DNA of 64,000 bases from DATJFQ01 sp035492775 (lineage in GTDB: Bacteria; Acidobacteriota; Vicinamibacteria; Vicinamibacterales; 2-12-FULL-66-21), in the NCBI GenBank assembly GCA_035492775.1, contig DATJIW010000074.1:60832-124831 (forward strand), given 5' to 3'. The notes under the pieces are model-generated. The model searched no databases, was not told where the DNA came from, and saw nothing but the letters and a program-made list of their open reading frames with translations. Shown piece after piece: positions 52,365-61,144 of the stretch (its first letter is position 1; each line of letters opens with the position of its first letter). The position numbers and the translations under genes were made by a program.

Positions 52365-53243
52365 GTGCGATCGAGCGTAGAATTCCGCGGGGGCTCTACG
52401 GGAGTCATCGAAAACATTTCGGACACAGCGCGCTGGGTTGCCGTCTATCGAGCTCGTGAAACGGAGCGGCCCGACCCCGTTTTCCGGGATCCGTTCGCAA
52501 GGCGGCTTGCCGGCGCGCGTGGCGAGGAGATCGCGCGCGCGCACACGTACACCGAGGCAAACGACTGGCCGTTCGTCGCGCGGACGTACATGTTCGATGC
52601 GGTCATCGCAGGGGAGGTCGAGCGGGGCGTCGACACGGTGGTCTGCCTCGCGTCCGGCCTCGATGCCAGGCCGTATCGGATGGAGCTGCCGGAATCATTG
52701 CGCTGGATCGAGATCGACCTGCCGGAAATCATCGAATACAAACAGAGCGTCCTTGCGGGCGAGAAGCCCCGTTGCGTGCTGGAGCGCGTCGCTCAGGATC
52801 TTGCCGATGAAGCGGGCCGGCGGACACTCTTCGACCGGATCGCGCGCAAAACGCGGCGCGCGCTCGTCATCAGCGAAGGGCTGCTCGTATATCTCACCGA
52901 TGACCAGGTCGTGTCGCTGGCCCACGACCTCACGGCCAGGCGGCCGTTCGAGCGATGGGCGGCCGACCTCGCGAACCCGGGTGTGCTCGGGCTGATGCAG
53001 CGCGTAATGAGCGAGCACGTGGACCAGGCTGGCATCCCGTTCCGCTTCGGGCCCGCGGAGGGACCGGCATTTTTCCAACGCGCCGGCTGGAAGACTGTCG
53101 AGATCCGGTCGTCGTTTCGTACCGCGGCGAACCTGAACAGGCTCCCTCCCGAGCTCCGGACATACGCACAGTTTCCCGATGCACCCGAGCCATGGCGCCT
53201 GCCGATGCCCTGGTCGGGCGTGTGCCTGTTCGAACGAATCTGA
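52365..53243 (+). CDS. SAM-dependent methyltransferase, PPM1/LCMT-like family
   Basis: This 292-residue class I methyltransferase belongs to the leucine carboxyl/putative SAM-methyltransferase group common in actinobacteria and acidobacteria. Features are ENISDTARWVAVYRA near the start, DPVFRDPFARRLAG, SAM motif I in VVCLASGLDARPYRM, the acidic WIEIDLPEI, then ALVISEGLLVYLT (motif post-II). The C-terminus is FFQRAGWKTVEIRSSFRTAA ... GVCLFERI. The start is taken at the GTG at 52365; the open frame runs further upstream to 52155, overlapping the divergent gene, and is unlikely. Substrate unknown. It is followed 55 bp later by the second padR gene. Confidence 0.82.
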   Translation: MRSSVEFRGGSTGVIENISDTARWVAVYRARETERPDPVFRDPFARRLAGARGEEIARAHTYTEANDWPFVARTYMFDAVIAGEVERGVDTVVCLASGLDARPYRMELPESLRWIEIDLPEIIEYKQSVLAGEKPRCVLERVAQDLADEAGRRTLFDRIARKTRRALVISEGLLVYLTDDQVVSLAHDLTARRPFERWAADLANPGVLGLMQRVMSEHVDQAGIPFRFGPAEGPAFFQRAGWKTVEIRSSFRTAANLNRLPPELRTYAQFPDAPEPWRLPMPWSGVCLFERI

Positions 53244-53280
53244 ACCGCCGCTGCGTCGAACTCCGGCATCGATCCCTGCG

Positions 53281-53299
53281 TATAGTTAAACTAACTATA
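53281..53299. promoter_or_regulatory. Perfect palindrome overlapping the second padR start
   Basis: TATAGTTA (53281-53288) and TAACTATA (53292-53299) are perfect 8-bp reverse complements around AAC. The last base of the right arm is the A of the padR ATG. A repressor bound here would block both the promoter and the start, and there is little room for a Shine-Dalgarno sequence. Confidence 0.65.
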
Positions 53300-53658
53300 T
53301 GCGGCAGCCGGTGAATCCCCGCGATTTCCTGCCGGTCAAACCGGTCGATCTCGAGTTGCTCCTGGCGCTCGCCGACGGCGAGCAGCACGGCTATGGACTC
53401 GTGCAGGCGATACATGCGCACACGAACGGTCTCGTCGTGCTCGACCCTGGCAACCTGTATCGCGTCATCCGGCGGCTGCTGGCCGATGGCCTCATCGCGG
53501 AATCCGCACATCGCGACCCGGACGATGCCGACCATCGTCGGCGGTACTACGGCCTGACGCCGCTCGGCGGACGAGTGCTGGGGGCCGAGCTCGATCGGCT
53601 GCGCGCGCTCGTCAACGCGCCGGCAACGCGATCGGCCGCGAAGCGATGGACGTCATGA
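53299..53658 (+). CDS. PadR-family transcriptional regulator (second module)
   Basis: This 119-residue winged-helix regulator has helices VDLELLLALADGEQHGYGLVQAIHAHTNG, then VLDPGNLYRVIRRLLADGLIAES and wing HRRRYYGLTPLGGRVLGAELDRL. It is encoded directly ahead of an orphan permease, its stop overlapping the permease start region as ATGA. The start ATG at 53299 lies at the right edge of a perfect palindrome, so autoregulation at the start codon and possibly a leaderless message are suggested. It differs clearly from the PadR at 51323, so the two modules are not fresh copies. Confidence 0.92.
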   Translation: MRQPVNPRDFLPVKPVDLELLLALADGEQHGYGLVQAIHAHTNGLVVLDPGNLYRVIRRLLADGLIAESAHRDPDDADHRRRYYGLTPLGGRVLGAELDRLRALVNAPATRSAAKRWTS

Positions 53659-56312
53659 AGCGGACGCCGCTCGCCTTTCGCCTGCTGCTCACGCTGTTCC
53701 CGCCGTCATTCCGCGACACCTTCGCTGACGGGATGTCTGACGTGTTCGTCGAACAGCGCCGCGCCAGCCGAGGTGTGCGCGCCGTGGCGGGACTCTGGAC
53801 ACGCACCATCGTCGGGATGGCCGGCGCTGCCTGGCGCGAGCGTCGCGACTCGCGACGGGTTCTTGCCGGCGGCCTGCCCATTGGCGAAACACTCGTTGCG
53901 GATGCGCACCTCGCCGGCCGCATGCTCGCCCGCAGTCCGCTCGTGAGCCTCGCGGTCGTCGGCGCCATTTCTCTCGGGATCGGCGGCGTGACGACGATCT
54001 TCAGCGCGCTGAATGCCATCGTTCTGCGGCCGCTGCCGGGCGCCGCCCGCGGTGATCGTCTCGTCGGGGTGGATCGGCGCACGCCGGACTTTTCGGAAGG
54101 CGTCTCGGGATCGTTCCGTTTTTATCAATACCTGCACGACAGCTCGCGATCGCTGGCGGGGATCGCAGCGTGGAGCCGCGTGCCGCTGACCATCGTGGTC
54201 GGCCGCGAGGCGTATGCCGTCTCCGGCACGATCGCGAGCGACAACTACTTCGAGGTGCTCGGCGTCCGGCCTGCGATCGGCCGCTTCTTCGAAGACGACG
54301 CCCGGCGAACGCCAGACGGCGAGCCCGTGCTCGTCGTGTCGCACGCGTTCTGGAAGACGCGCCTGAACGAAGATACCGGCGCCGTCGGCATGACCCTCCG
54401 TGTTAATGGCCGGCCGTATCGACTGATTGGTGTCGCACCGGAGGAGTTCCGCGGTGTGTTCACGCCGCTGAAGATCGACGCATGGGTGCCGCTGGCGGCG
54501 CAATCGCACGTGCACCCTTTGCGCGATCTGGCGGATGAGCCGTGGCTCTGGCTGTTCGGCCGCCTGCGCGATGGCGTAGGCGTGCAGCAGGCACGCGCCG
54601 AACTCGCGTCGGTGACCGCGACGTACGTCTCCACCGGCGGAGATCGGTTCCTCCGCTATACGAGCATCCGGCTCACGCCACTCACGGGTCTGCCCGATGA
54701 CGCGCGCGAGGCGCTGCTTCGATTCGGTGCGGTGCTGCTGTGTGCCGCTGCGCTCGTGCTGGTCATCGCGTCGGCGAACGTGTCATCGCTGCTGGCCGTG
54801 CGAGCCGTCGCGCGACGTCGCGAAATGGGGATTCGCACCGCGCTGGGAGCAACCCGGTGGCGCCTCGTCCGGCAACTGCTCACGGAAACGACGGTGTTGT
54901 TCCTGCTCGGTGCCGGCGGAGGCACGCTCATCGCCGTGGCCGCGACAGGCGCACTCGAGCGCCTGCCGATTCCCTCGGACCAGGGCTTGTCGCTCGAGCT
55001 CTCGCCGGACGGAAGGGTCGTGGTATTCGCAATCGCGGCGTCGCTGATCGCCGCGCTCCTGTTCGGGATCGGCCCGGCGCTCCGCGGCGCAGGCCGCAGC
55101 CCGATGTCACTGCTGCGTTCCTCCTCGAGCGGCGGCGGGCGGAGGACCCGGACGACCAGCGTCCTCATCGTCGCGCAGGTCGCGTGCTCGTTCGTCCTGC
55201 TCACGTGCGCCGGACTGTTCGCGCGCGCGCTCGTCGCCGGGAGTGCCATCGACCCGGGCTTCGACGCCCACCACGTGGCCATCGTCTCTCTGAATACCGA
55301 CGCATTCGGATATGACGAGCCGACGAGCCGTGCCTTCTACGAGGCGCTCCGCAATCGCCTCGCCTCGACGACCGGCATGGACGCGATCGGTTTCGCCGAC
55401 CGGCTGCCACTCAACATGTCGAACTCCGGCGCGCTCGCGACCATCGAGCGGACGGACCCCGGCGGAGGCGTTCGCCTCCAGATGCGCGTGGAAACCGGCC
55501 TCGCCGACGCTGGTTACTTCGATGCGGTGAAGATTCCGATCCGCGCGGGACGATCATTCACGGCGTCAGACGACTCCGCGCGTGCCGACGTCGCCGTGGT
55601 GAACGAAACCTTCGCGCGACGGGCCTGGGGGGACGGCGGCGCCGTCGGCCGGACCTTCCTCGTCGGCGCGAGCCGTATCACCGTCGTGGGCGTCGCGGCA
55701 GACTCGAAGTACTCCACGCTCGACGAACCTGCGACGCCGTTCATGTACCGGCCGATCGCACGCCACTGGCAGCCCGGCCGCATGCTCTTCATGCGCGTCA
55801 GCGGCGATCCGCAGGGCGCGGCGCCGATCGTTCAGGATGCAGTGGAGTCGATCGATCCCGGGCTGCCTCGCGCGACGATGACGACGCTGGTGCGTGAGGT
55901 CGACACGGCGCTGCTGCCCCAGCGCGTCGCAGCGATCGTGACCGGCATTCTCGGGGGGGCCGGACTGCTGCTGACCGCGATAGGCCTCTACGGCCTCGTC
56001 GCGTACGGCGTTTCGTTGCGCTTGAAGGAGATCGGCATTCGCCTGGCGCTGGGCGCGCGGGCCGCGGATGTCGTGAGGCTGGTCGTGGGTCATGGCCTGT
56101 GCCTGACCGCCGCCGGTGCTGCGATCGGCCTGACGGCGGCATCGCTGACGACTCGCCTGATCGGCCGCTACCTTTTGAACGTCAGCGCGTTCGACGTCCG
56201 GGTATTCGCCGGGGCCGCCGGAGTACTGACCGTCGTAACGCTGTGCGCAGCCTATCTTCCGGCCCGTCGGGCACGCTCAGCTGATCCGTTGACCGTGCTG
56301 CGCTGCGAGTGA
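53655..56312 (+). CDS. FtsX/MacB-type orphan ABC permease (second PadR module)
   Basis: This 885-residue membrane protein has a cytoplasmic prefix (FRDTFADGMSDVFVEQRRA) like the first PadR-linked permease. TM1 is PLVSLAVVGAISLGIGGVTTIFSAL, followed by a MacB-like periplasmic domain, the block AALVLVIASANVSSLLAVRAVARRREMGIRTALGATRWRL, and the second half ending LIGRYLLNVSAFD ... PLTVLRCE. No ATPase gene lies nearby. The start at 53655 (ATGAAG) overlaps the padR stop; an ATG nine bases earlier is possible. Likely substrates are unknown. It is 33 bp ahead of the VWFA/deiodinase-like operon on the same strand, so read-through into that operon is possible. Confidence 0.9.
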   Translation: MKRTPLAFRLLLTLFPPSFRDTFADGMSDVFVEQRRASRGVRAVAGLWTRTIVGMAGAAWRERRDSRRVLAGGLPIGETLVADAHLAGRMLARSPLVSLAVVGAISLGIGGVTTIFSALNAIVLRPLPGAARGDRLVGVDRRTPDFSEGVSGSFRFYQYLHDSSRSLAGIAAWSRVPLTIVVGREAYAVSGTIASDNYFEVLGVRPAIGRFFEDDARRTPDGEPVLVVSHAFWKTRLNEDTGAVGMTLRVNGRPYRLIGVAPEEFRGVFTPLKIDAWVPLAAQSHVHPLRDLADEPWLWLFGRLRDGVGVQQARAELASVTATYVSTGGDRFLRYTSIRLTPLTGLPDDAREALLRFGAVLLCAAALVLVIASANVSSLLAVRAVARRREMGIRTALGATRWRLVRQLLTETTVLFLLGAGGGTLIAVAATGALERLPIPSDQGLSLELSPDGRVVVFAIAASLIAALLFGIGPALRGAGRSPMSLLRSSSSGGGRRTRTTSVLIVAQVACSFVLLTCAGLFARALVAGSAIDPGFDAHHVAIVSLNTDAFGYDEPTSRAFYEALRNRLASTTGMDAIGFADRLPLNMSNSGALATIERTDPGGGVRLQMRVETGLADAGYFDAVKIPIRAGRSFTASDDSARADVAVVNETFARRAWGDGGAVGRTFLVGASRITVVGVAADSKYSTLDEPATPFMYRPIARHWQPGRMLFMRVSGDPQGAAPIVQDAVESIDPGLPRATMTTLVREVDTALLPQRVAAIVTGILGGAGLLLTAIGLYGLVAYGVSLRLKEIGIRLALGARAADVVRLVVGHGLCLTAAGAAIGLTAASLTTRLIGRYLLNVSAFDVRVFAGAAGVLTVVTLCAAYLPARRARSADPLTVLRCE

Positions 56313-56345
56313 TCCCGCCGCCAGGGGCGGGCGTATACTGAGCGC

Positions 56346-58322
56346 TTGAACCGGGCAGCTTTCCGGCTCATCGCTCTGTCCAGCGCGCTCGTCCTCGGAG
56401 TCAGCGGTTTGTCCGCGCAAGCGCCGTCGCAGAGCCGTCCCAGGTTCACGTCGAAGGTCGAGCTCGTCTCCGTCGACGTCAACGTGGTCGACGGCAAGGG
56501 ACAGCCGGTCACCGACCTCGAAGCGCCGGACTTCACGCTGTCCGTCGACGGACAGGCCCGGCACATCGTCTCGGCCCAGTTCGTGCCCGTCAAGCGGGCG
56601 GCATCCGCTGCCGGCGACCAGCAGGACGACTACAGCACCAACACCGCGGCCGTCGCCGGACGTCTCATCGCCGTCGTCGTCGATCGCGGCAGCATCGCGC
56701 CGGTGCGTGCCAAGGACGTACTGACCGCGGCGGCCCGTTTCGTCGACGGGCTCGAGCCGGCCGATCGCGTCGGCTTCTTCACTGTGCCCGACGGGCAGAC
56801 GATCGAGTTCACGGCGAATCACGCGGCTGTGGCCTCCGCGCTGCGGCAGGTCGACGGCCATGCGATGGAGTCGATGTCGCCGCGGCACGTCGGCGTTTCC
56901 GAGGCGCTCGAATTCGAGCGCGGCAACCGGATGGTGATCGACGAAGCGATGGATCGCGAGTGCGGGGCTCTCGGAACCGCCACGGCGGGTTCGACGGGAT
57001 TCTCCGAGCAGGCCATCTGCCGGAGGCTCGTCGAGGATGATGCCGCGATCGTCGCGTCGCAGGCCCACGAACGCGCGCGGCACACGGTGATGGGACTCGA
57101 AGCACTGCTCGCGCGACTCGCGTCGAACGACACGCCGAAGACGATCGTACTCGTCTCCGAAGGACTGATCATCGACGGCGAGCGGCTGATCGCGAGCGGA
57201 CTCGGTCGTGCGCTCGCGACCGCGCATGCCACGATCTACGCAATCAAACCGGAGACGAGCGACACCGACGCGTCCCGCTCGCGCGTGCCGCAGACAGACA
57301 TGCGCGATCGGACGGTCCGCGAAACGGGCCTGACCCTCGTCACGCATCTCGCCGGCGGTGAGATGTTCCGCGTCACTGCGGATCCGGATGCGTCGTTCGA
57401 GCGGCTCGACGCGGAGTTGTCAGGGTATTACCTGCTCGGGTTCGAGCCCGTGGCCGGCGATCGCGACGGCAAGCCCCACAACATCAAGGTGTCGACCTCG
57501 CGGAGCAGCGTGCAGGTGCGGTCGCGATCGCAGTTCACCGTCGATGCGGCAACGCCGGCCAATACGGAGGGTGGCATCATGGCGCTGCTCCTGAGCCCGG
57601 CGTTCGCGACCGCGCTCCCCTTCGCGGTCACGTCGTACGCGTTCCAGGATCCGGACTCGCCGAAGATCCGGCTGCTCATCGGCGTCGAGGTCGACGCGGC
57701 GGATGCGCGCGGCGACATGGCGCTCGGCCTCGTCGTACGCCGCGCCGACGGCGCCACCGCAGGCTCGTTCTTTCAGCCCACGGTGAGTTCGACACAGGTC
57801 AATCCCGAAACGGGCAAGGTGACCGTCTTCACGTCGCTGCTGCTCGATCCCGGCACCTACACGATGAAAGCCGCGATTGCCGACGCATCCGGCCAGCGCG
57901 GCAGCCTCGAGCGTCCCGTGCGCGCCTTCCTCACACGCATCGGACGTTTCCGCGCGACGCAGCTCATGATCGGCGGCAACGTTCCGCATGGGGAAACGCC
58001 GCAGACGATCGTGCCGACGGTGAGCGGCGCTGTGCACGCGCCGCTGCACGCATACATGGAGTTCTTCGCGGACGCGCCTGGCGCCTTCGACGGCATGACC
58101 GTGCGGCTCGAAGTGGTGCCCGACAACGGCGGTCCTATCGTCGACAGTGTTCCGGCCATACTGCAGCCGGCGGGAAACGACCCGCTCACACGGGCGGCCG
58201 CGGGGTCGATTCCGCTCTCGTTCCTTCCCGACGGACACTACGTCGCCCGGGCGATTGTGACGGCCAACGGGCGTAAGATAGGCACCATGACACGGCCCTT
58301 CACGCTGGAGGCACTGCGGTGA
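56346..58322 (+). CDS. Secreted VWFA-related protein (acidobacterial type), copy 1
   Basis: This 658-residue exported protein starts TTG (56346) with a signal peptide (MNRAAFRLIALSSALVLGVSGLSA). The N-terminal beta-domain carries the acidobacterial VWFA-related pattern FTSKVELVSVDVNVVDGKGQPVTDL, DFTLSVDGQARHI. The VWA-like fold follows: IAVVVDRGSIAPVRAKDV at the place of the MIDAS (D-x-G-S instead of DxSxS), DRVGFFTVPDG, TIVLVSEGLIID and ATIYAIKPE. A long C-terminal beta-rich part (about 400-658) follows (SGYYLLGFEPVAGDRDGKPHNIKV). Metal binding may be weakened. The gene overlaps the deiodinase-like gene by four bases (GTGA) and has a paralogue at 59147. Confidence 0.88.
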   Translation: MNRAAFRLIALSSALVLGVSGLSAQAPSQSRPRFTSKVELVSVDVNVVDGKGQPVTDLEAPDFTLSVDGQARHIVSAQFVPVKRAASAAGDQQDDYSTNTAAVAGRLIAVVVDRGSIAPVRAKDVLTAAARFVDGLEPADRVGFFTVPDGQTIEFTANHAAVASALRQVDGHAMESMSPRHVGVSEALEFERGNRMVIDEAMDRECGALGTATAGSTGFSEQAICRRLVEDDAAIVASQAHERARHTVMGLEALLARLASNDTPKTIVLVSEGLIIDGERLIASGLGRALATAHATIYAIKPETSDTDASRSRVPQTDMRDRTVRETGLTLVTHLAGGEMFRVTADPDASFERLDAELSGYYLLGFEPVAGDRDGKPHNIKVSTSRSSVQVRSRSQFTVDAATPANTEGGIMALLLSPAFATALPFAVTSYAFQDPDSPKIRLLIGVEVDAADARGDMALGLVVRRADGATAGSFFQPTVSSTQVNPETGKVTVFTSLLLDPGTYTMKAAIADASGQRGSLERPVRAFLTRIGRFRATQLMIGGNVPHGETPQTIVPTVSGAVHAPLHAYMEFFADAPGAFDGMTVRLEVVPDNGGPIVDSVPAILQPAGNDPLTRAAAGSIPLSFLPDGHYVARAIVTANGRKIGTMTRPFTLEALR

Positions 58323-59044
58323 CTCGTACGAGGCGCGCCGGGCGCACGGCTGCCCGAATCGTGGCGGCCGTCGTGGCCGTCTACGTTGTCTTTCTAACGG
58401 CGATGTTCGTCGTGATGCGGCAGCCGCCGCAGCGGTTCGGCCAGATCATGCGGCACTTCCCCATGCCCGCCATGATGGTCATTCCGTTCGAACCGATGTG
58501 GAACGTGGCGCGTGGCGGCGCGCTCAACGTGGGAGACATGGCGCCGGACTTCACGCTGCCCAGGACAGATCACTCGCGCGACGAGCGGCTGTCCGCCTAC
58601 CGCGGCCGGCCGGTCGTTCTCGTGTTCGGCAGCTACACTTGACCGCCGTTCCGGCGGGAGGTTCCCGCCCTCAACCAGCTGTATGCGAAGTATGGAAACG
58701 CCGCCGCATTTTTCGTGGTGTACATCGGCGAGGCGCACCCCGACGATGCGTGGCAACTGCCGAGCAACATCAAGGACAACGTCGTGTTGGCGAGCCCGGT
58801 GGATTTCAAGCAGCGTGAGAAGGTCGCGGAAATGTGCGTCGTCCGTCTCAGCATCAAGCTGCCGGCAGTCGTGGATCGCTTCGACGACTCGACGGAGATC
58901 GCCTATTCAGGGTGGCCCGATCGTCTCTACGTAATCGACCGTGATGGTCGAATCGCCTACAAGAGCCGCCCGGGACCCTTCGGCTTCAAGCCCGCGGACG
59001 TGGAGGCAGCCCTCCAGTCCATGATTGGCGCGGCCGCTCACTGA
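58319..59044 (+). CDS. Iodothyronine-deiodinase-like selenoprotein (in-frame UGA = Sec108)
   Basis: This 241-residue membrane-anchored thioredoxin-fold protein contains a predicted selenocysteine. Residues 14-33 form one membrane helix (IVAAVVAVYVVFLTAMFVVM). The thioredoxin-like part starts at VGDMAPDFTLP (about 72). The active site is FGSYT-U-PPF, with UGA at 58640-58642 (codon 108), aligning with FGSCTUPPF of vertebrate deiodinases. Beyond the UGA, the frame continues at once with FFVVYIGEAHPDDAW (deiodinase EAH, His140) and PDRLYVIDRDGRIAYKSRPGPF (deiodinase PERLYIIQ..GRILYKG..GP). A SECIS-like hairpin follows the UGA. GGAGG lies 7 nt before the GTG start, which overlaps the upstream VWFA stop. 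Substrate unknown; a redox role is the safe statement. Confidence 0.9.
58653..58669 (+). promoter_or_regulatory. Bacterial SECIS-like stem-loop
   Basis: GGCGGG (58653-58658) and CCCGCC (58664-58669) form a 6-bp stem (7 bp if the A-U pair at the loop base is counted) closing loop AGGUU. The apical loop begins 17 nt after the UGA, within the 16-37 nt window known for bacterial SECIS elements, and carries the G-containing GGU that SelB recognises in E. coli fdhF. It is within the coding sequence, as in bacteria generally. Confidence 0.8.
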
Positions 59045-59146
59045 CGGCCAAAGGGCCCGAGAACGGCCTGTTTGCCGATGCCTTCAACCGTGAAACCACT
59101 TTGCTGCTCGAGACTGCCCGCGACAGCCCACGCCCGCAATGAGCGT

Positions 59147-61144
59147 GTGCGCGGCCGCACGGGCATCCTGCGACAGGCGCTCTGCGCCGCGCTGATCGCA
59201 GGCGCCGGAGCCCATGCGGGCGCGCAGCAGACGCAGCGGCCCCCGCAGCCGCCGCGATTCGTCTCCACGGTCGACGTCGTGCCCGTCGACGTCAACGTCG
59301 TCACCGCGGACGGCCGTCCGGTGAGGGATTTGACCGCCGCCGACTTCCGGGTCACGGTGGACGGCCAGCCGCGGAAGCTGGTCTCGGCACAGTTCATTCC
59401 CATTGGCGTGGAGGAGACGGCCGACACGACGACCCCACCGGCGGAATACAGCACCAATGTGCCGACACCTGGCGCCGCTGGACGGCTGATCGCAATCGTG
59501 GTCGATCGCGGCAGCATCGCGCCGGTCCGCGCGAAAGACGTGTTCGCCGCCGCCGCGAAATTCGTGCAAGGCCTGCAAGCGCAGGATCGCGTCGGACTCT
59601 TCTCGATTCCCGATGGACCGCAGATCGACTTCACGACGGATCACGACGCCGTGGAGATCGCACTGCAGCGCACAGACGGTGCGGCGCATGGTTCGGCCGG
59701 CGCCAAGTACGTCGGTACCGCCGAAGCGATGGAGATCGAGCGGGGCGGCACGTTTGCGATGGACAACGTCATGCAGCGGGAGTGCGGCGGAACCGTGCAG
59801 AACGTCCGCGACTCCGGCGGAAACAGCGAACTGGCGATATGTATGCGGATGGTGCAGGACGAGGCTGCTACCATCGCGACCTACGTGCATCAGCGGGCCC
59901 GCGACACGATCAACGCTCTCGGAAACCTCCTGCGCCGCCTCGGCACCGGCGAGACGCCGACCACGATCGTCCTTATCTCCGAAGGGCTGGTCGTCGACAA
60001 CGAGCGGTTCGTGATGAACAGCCTCGGGCCGTTGATTGCGGCCGCGCACGCGACGATTTTCGCGTTCAAGCCCGAGCCCGCCGATTCGGATTCATCGGAG
60101 CAGCGCGCCCGCCAGAATCAGATGCAGGAGCGCGCGGTCAACGAGACCGGCTTGACGACGGTGGCGACGCTCGGCGGCGGCGAGATGTTCCGCGTCCTCG
60201 CCAACCCTGACGCGCCGTTCAAGCGGCTCGCGACCGAACTGTCCGGATACTATCTGCTGGGCTTCGAGCCCGAAACCCACGATCGCGACGGCAAGCGCCA
60301 CAAGATTTCTGTCGACGTGAAGCGAAGCGGCGTCCAGGTGCGCGCGCGGACCGAGTTCTCGGTCGAAGCCTCGAACGGTTCGGAGGACACGAAGCGCATC
60401 ATCACGGATCTGCTCGGCAGCCCCGCGAAGGCGACGTCGATTCCGTTCCGGCTGACGACGTACGTGTTCCAGGATCCGGAATCCACGAAGATCCGGCTGC
60501 TGGTCGGCATCGAAGTCGAACGCTCCGATCCCGCGCAGCTGTCCATGGGCATCGTGCTGATGAAAGCGGACGGCACGTCTGCAGCGACGTTCTATCAGCC
60601 CACAATCGACCCCCCAAAGGGGACGGGGCCGCAGACGTACTTCGCGACGCTGGTGGCCGAGCCTGGTGGGTACCAGCTGAGGGCCGCGCTGCTGGATGCC
60701 AAAGGACGGCGCGGCAGCGTCGAGCGGGATGTGCGTGCGTATATGACACGCATGGGACGGTTTCGCGCGACCCAGCTCGTCATCGGCGACGGGAAAGATC
60801 CGGGCGCCGGTGCGGCCAGCGCCCCTTCCGTGAGCGGAAACCTGTCCAGCGACACGCTGAACACGTACCTGGAGCTGTTCGCCGACGGTACGGCGGCATT
60901 CGATGGAACGTCCGTGAGGGTCGACGTCCTGCCCGTTGGCGGGGCGAACCCGGTGGAGGGCGCGGACGCCATCCTGCAGCCCGTCAGCACGGATACTCGA
61001 GTCCGCGCGGCGGCAGCCTCAGTTCCACTCGCGATGCTGCCTGCGGGTTCCTACGTCGCGCGTGCGCGCGTGATGGCGGACGGACACCAGGTCGGCGAGA
61101 TGACGCGGCCGTTCAATATCGTACGAGCGGCGTCGAAGGAGTGA
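59147..61144 (+). CDS. Secreted VWFA-related protein (acidobacterial type), copy 2
   Basis: This 665-residue exported protein is a paralogue of the one at 56346 across its whole length. The signal peptide is RGRTGILRQALCAALIAGAGAHA, cut near AQQ. It continues RFVSTVDVVPVDVNVVTADG, then LIAIVVDRGSIAPVRAKDVFAAA (again D-x-G-S), DRVGLFSIPDG, TTIVLISEGLVVD, ATIFAFKPEPADSD and SGYYLLGFEPETHDRDG. The start is set at GTG 59147 to give a signal peptide like the paralogue's; the open frame begins earlier at 59072 with no such feature. It lies 102 bp behind the deiodinase-like gene, the third gene of the presumed operon, and its end overlaps the convergent nitrilase-family gene by 32 bp. Confidence 0.86.
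   Translation: MRGRTGILRQALCAALIAGAGAHAGAQQTQRPPQPPRFVSTVDVVPVDVNVVTADGRPVRDLTAADFRVTVDGQPRKLVSAQFIPIGVEETADTTTPPAEYSTNVPTPGAAGRLIAIVVDRGSIAPVRAKDVFAAAAKFVQGLQAQDRVGLFSIPDGPQIDFTTDHDAVEIALQRTDGAAHGSAGAKYVGTAEAMEIERGGTFAMDNVMQRECGGTVQNVRDSGGNSELAICMRMVQDEAATIATYVHQRARDTINALGNLLRRLGTGETPTTIVLISEGLVVDNERFVMNSLGPLIAAAHATIFAFKPEPADSDSSEQRARQNQMQERAVNETGLTTVATLGGGEMFRVLANPDAPFKRLATELSGYYLLGFEPETHDRDGKRHKISVDVKRSGVQVRARTEFSVEASNGSEDTKRIITDLLGSPAKATSIPFRLTTYVFQDPESTKIRLLVGIEVERSDPAQLSMGIVLMKADGTSAATFYQPTIDPPKGTGPQTYFATLVAEPGGYQLRAALLDAKGRRGSVERDVRAYMTRMGRFRATQLVIGDGKDPGAGAASAPSVSGNLSSDTLNTYLELFADGTAAFDGTSVRVDVLPVGGANPVEGADAILQPVSTDTRVRAAAASVPLAMLPAGSYVARARVMADGHQVGEMTRPFNIVRAASKE

Noticed and set aside
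58319..58642. The 107-residue ORF as a complete small protein, or the pair 58319-58642/58715-59044 as a nonsense-mutated pseudogene
   Set aside because: The frame continues without any other defect, the UGA matches the family Sec position, the ribosome-binding site and overlap with the upstream gene are intact, and a SECIS-like hairpin follows.
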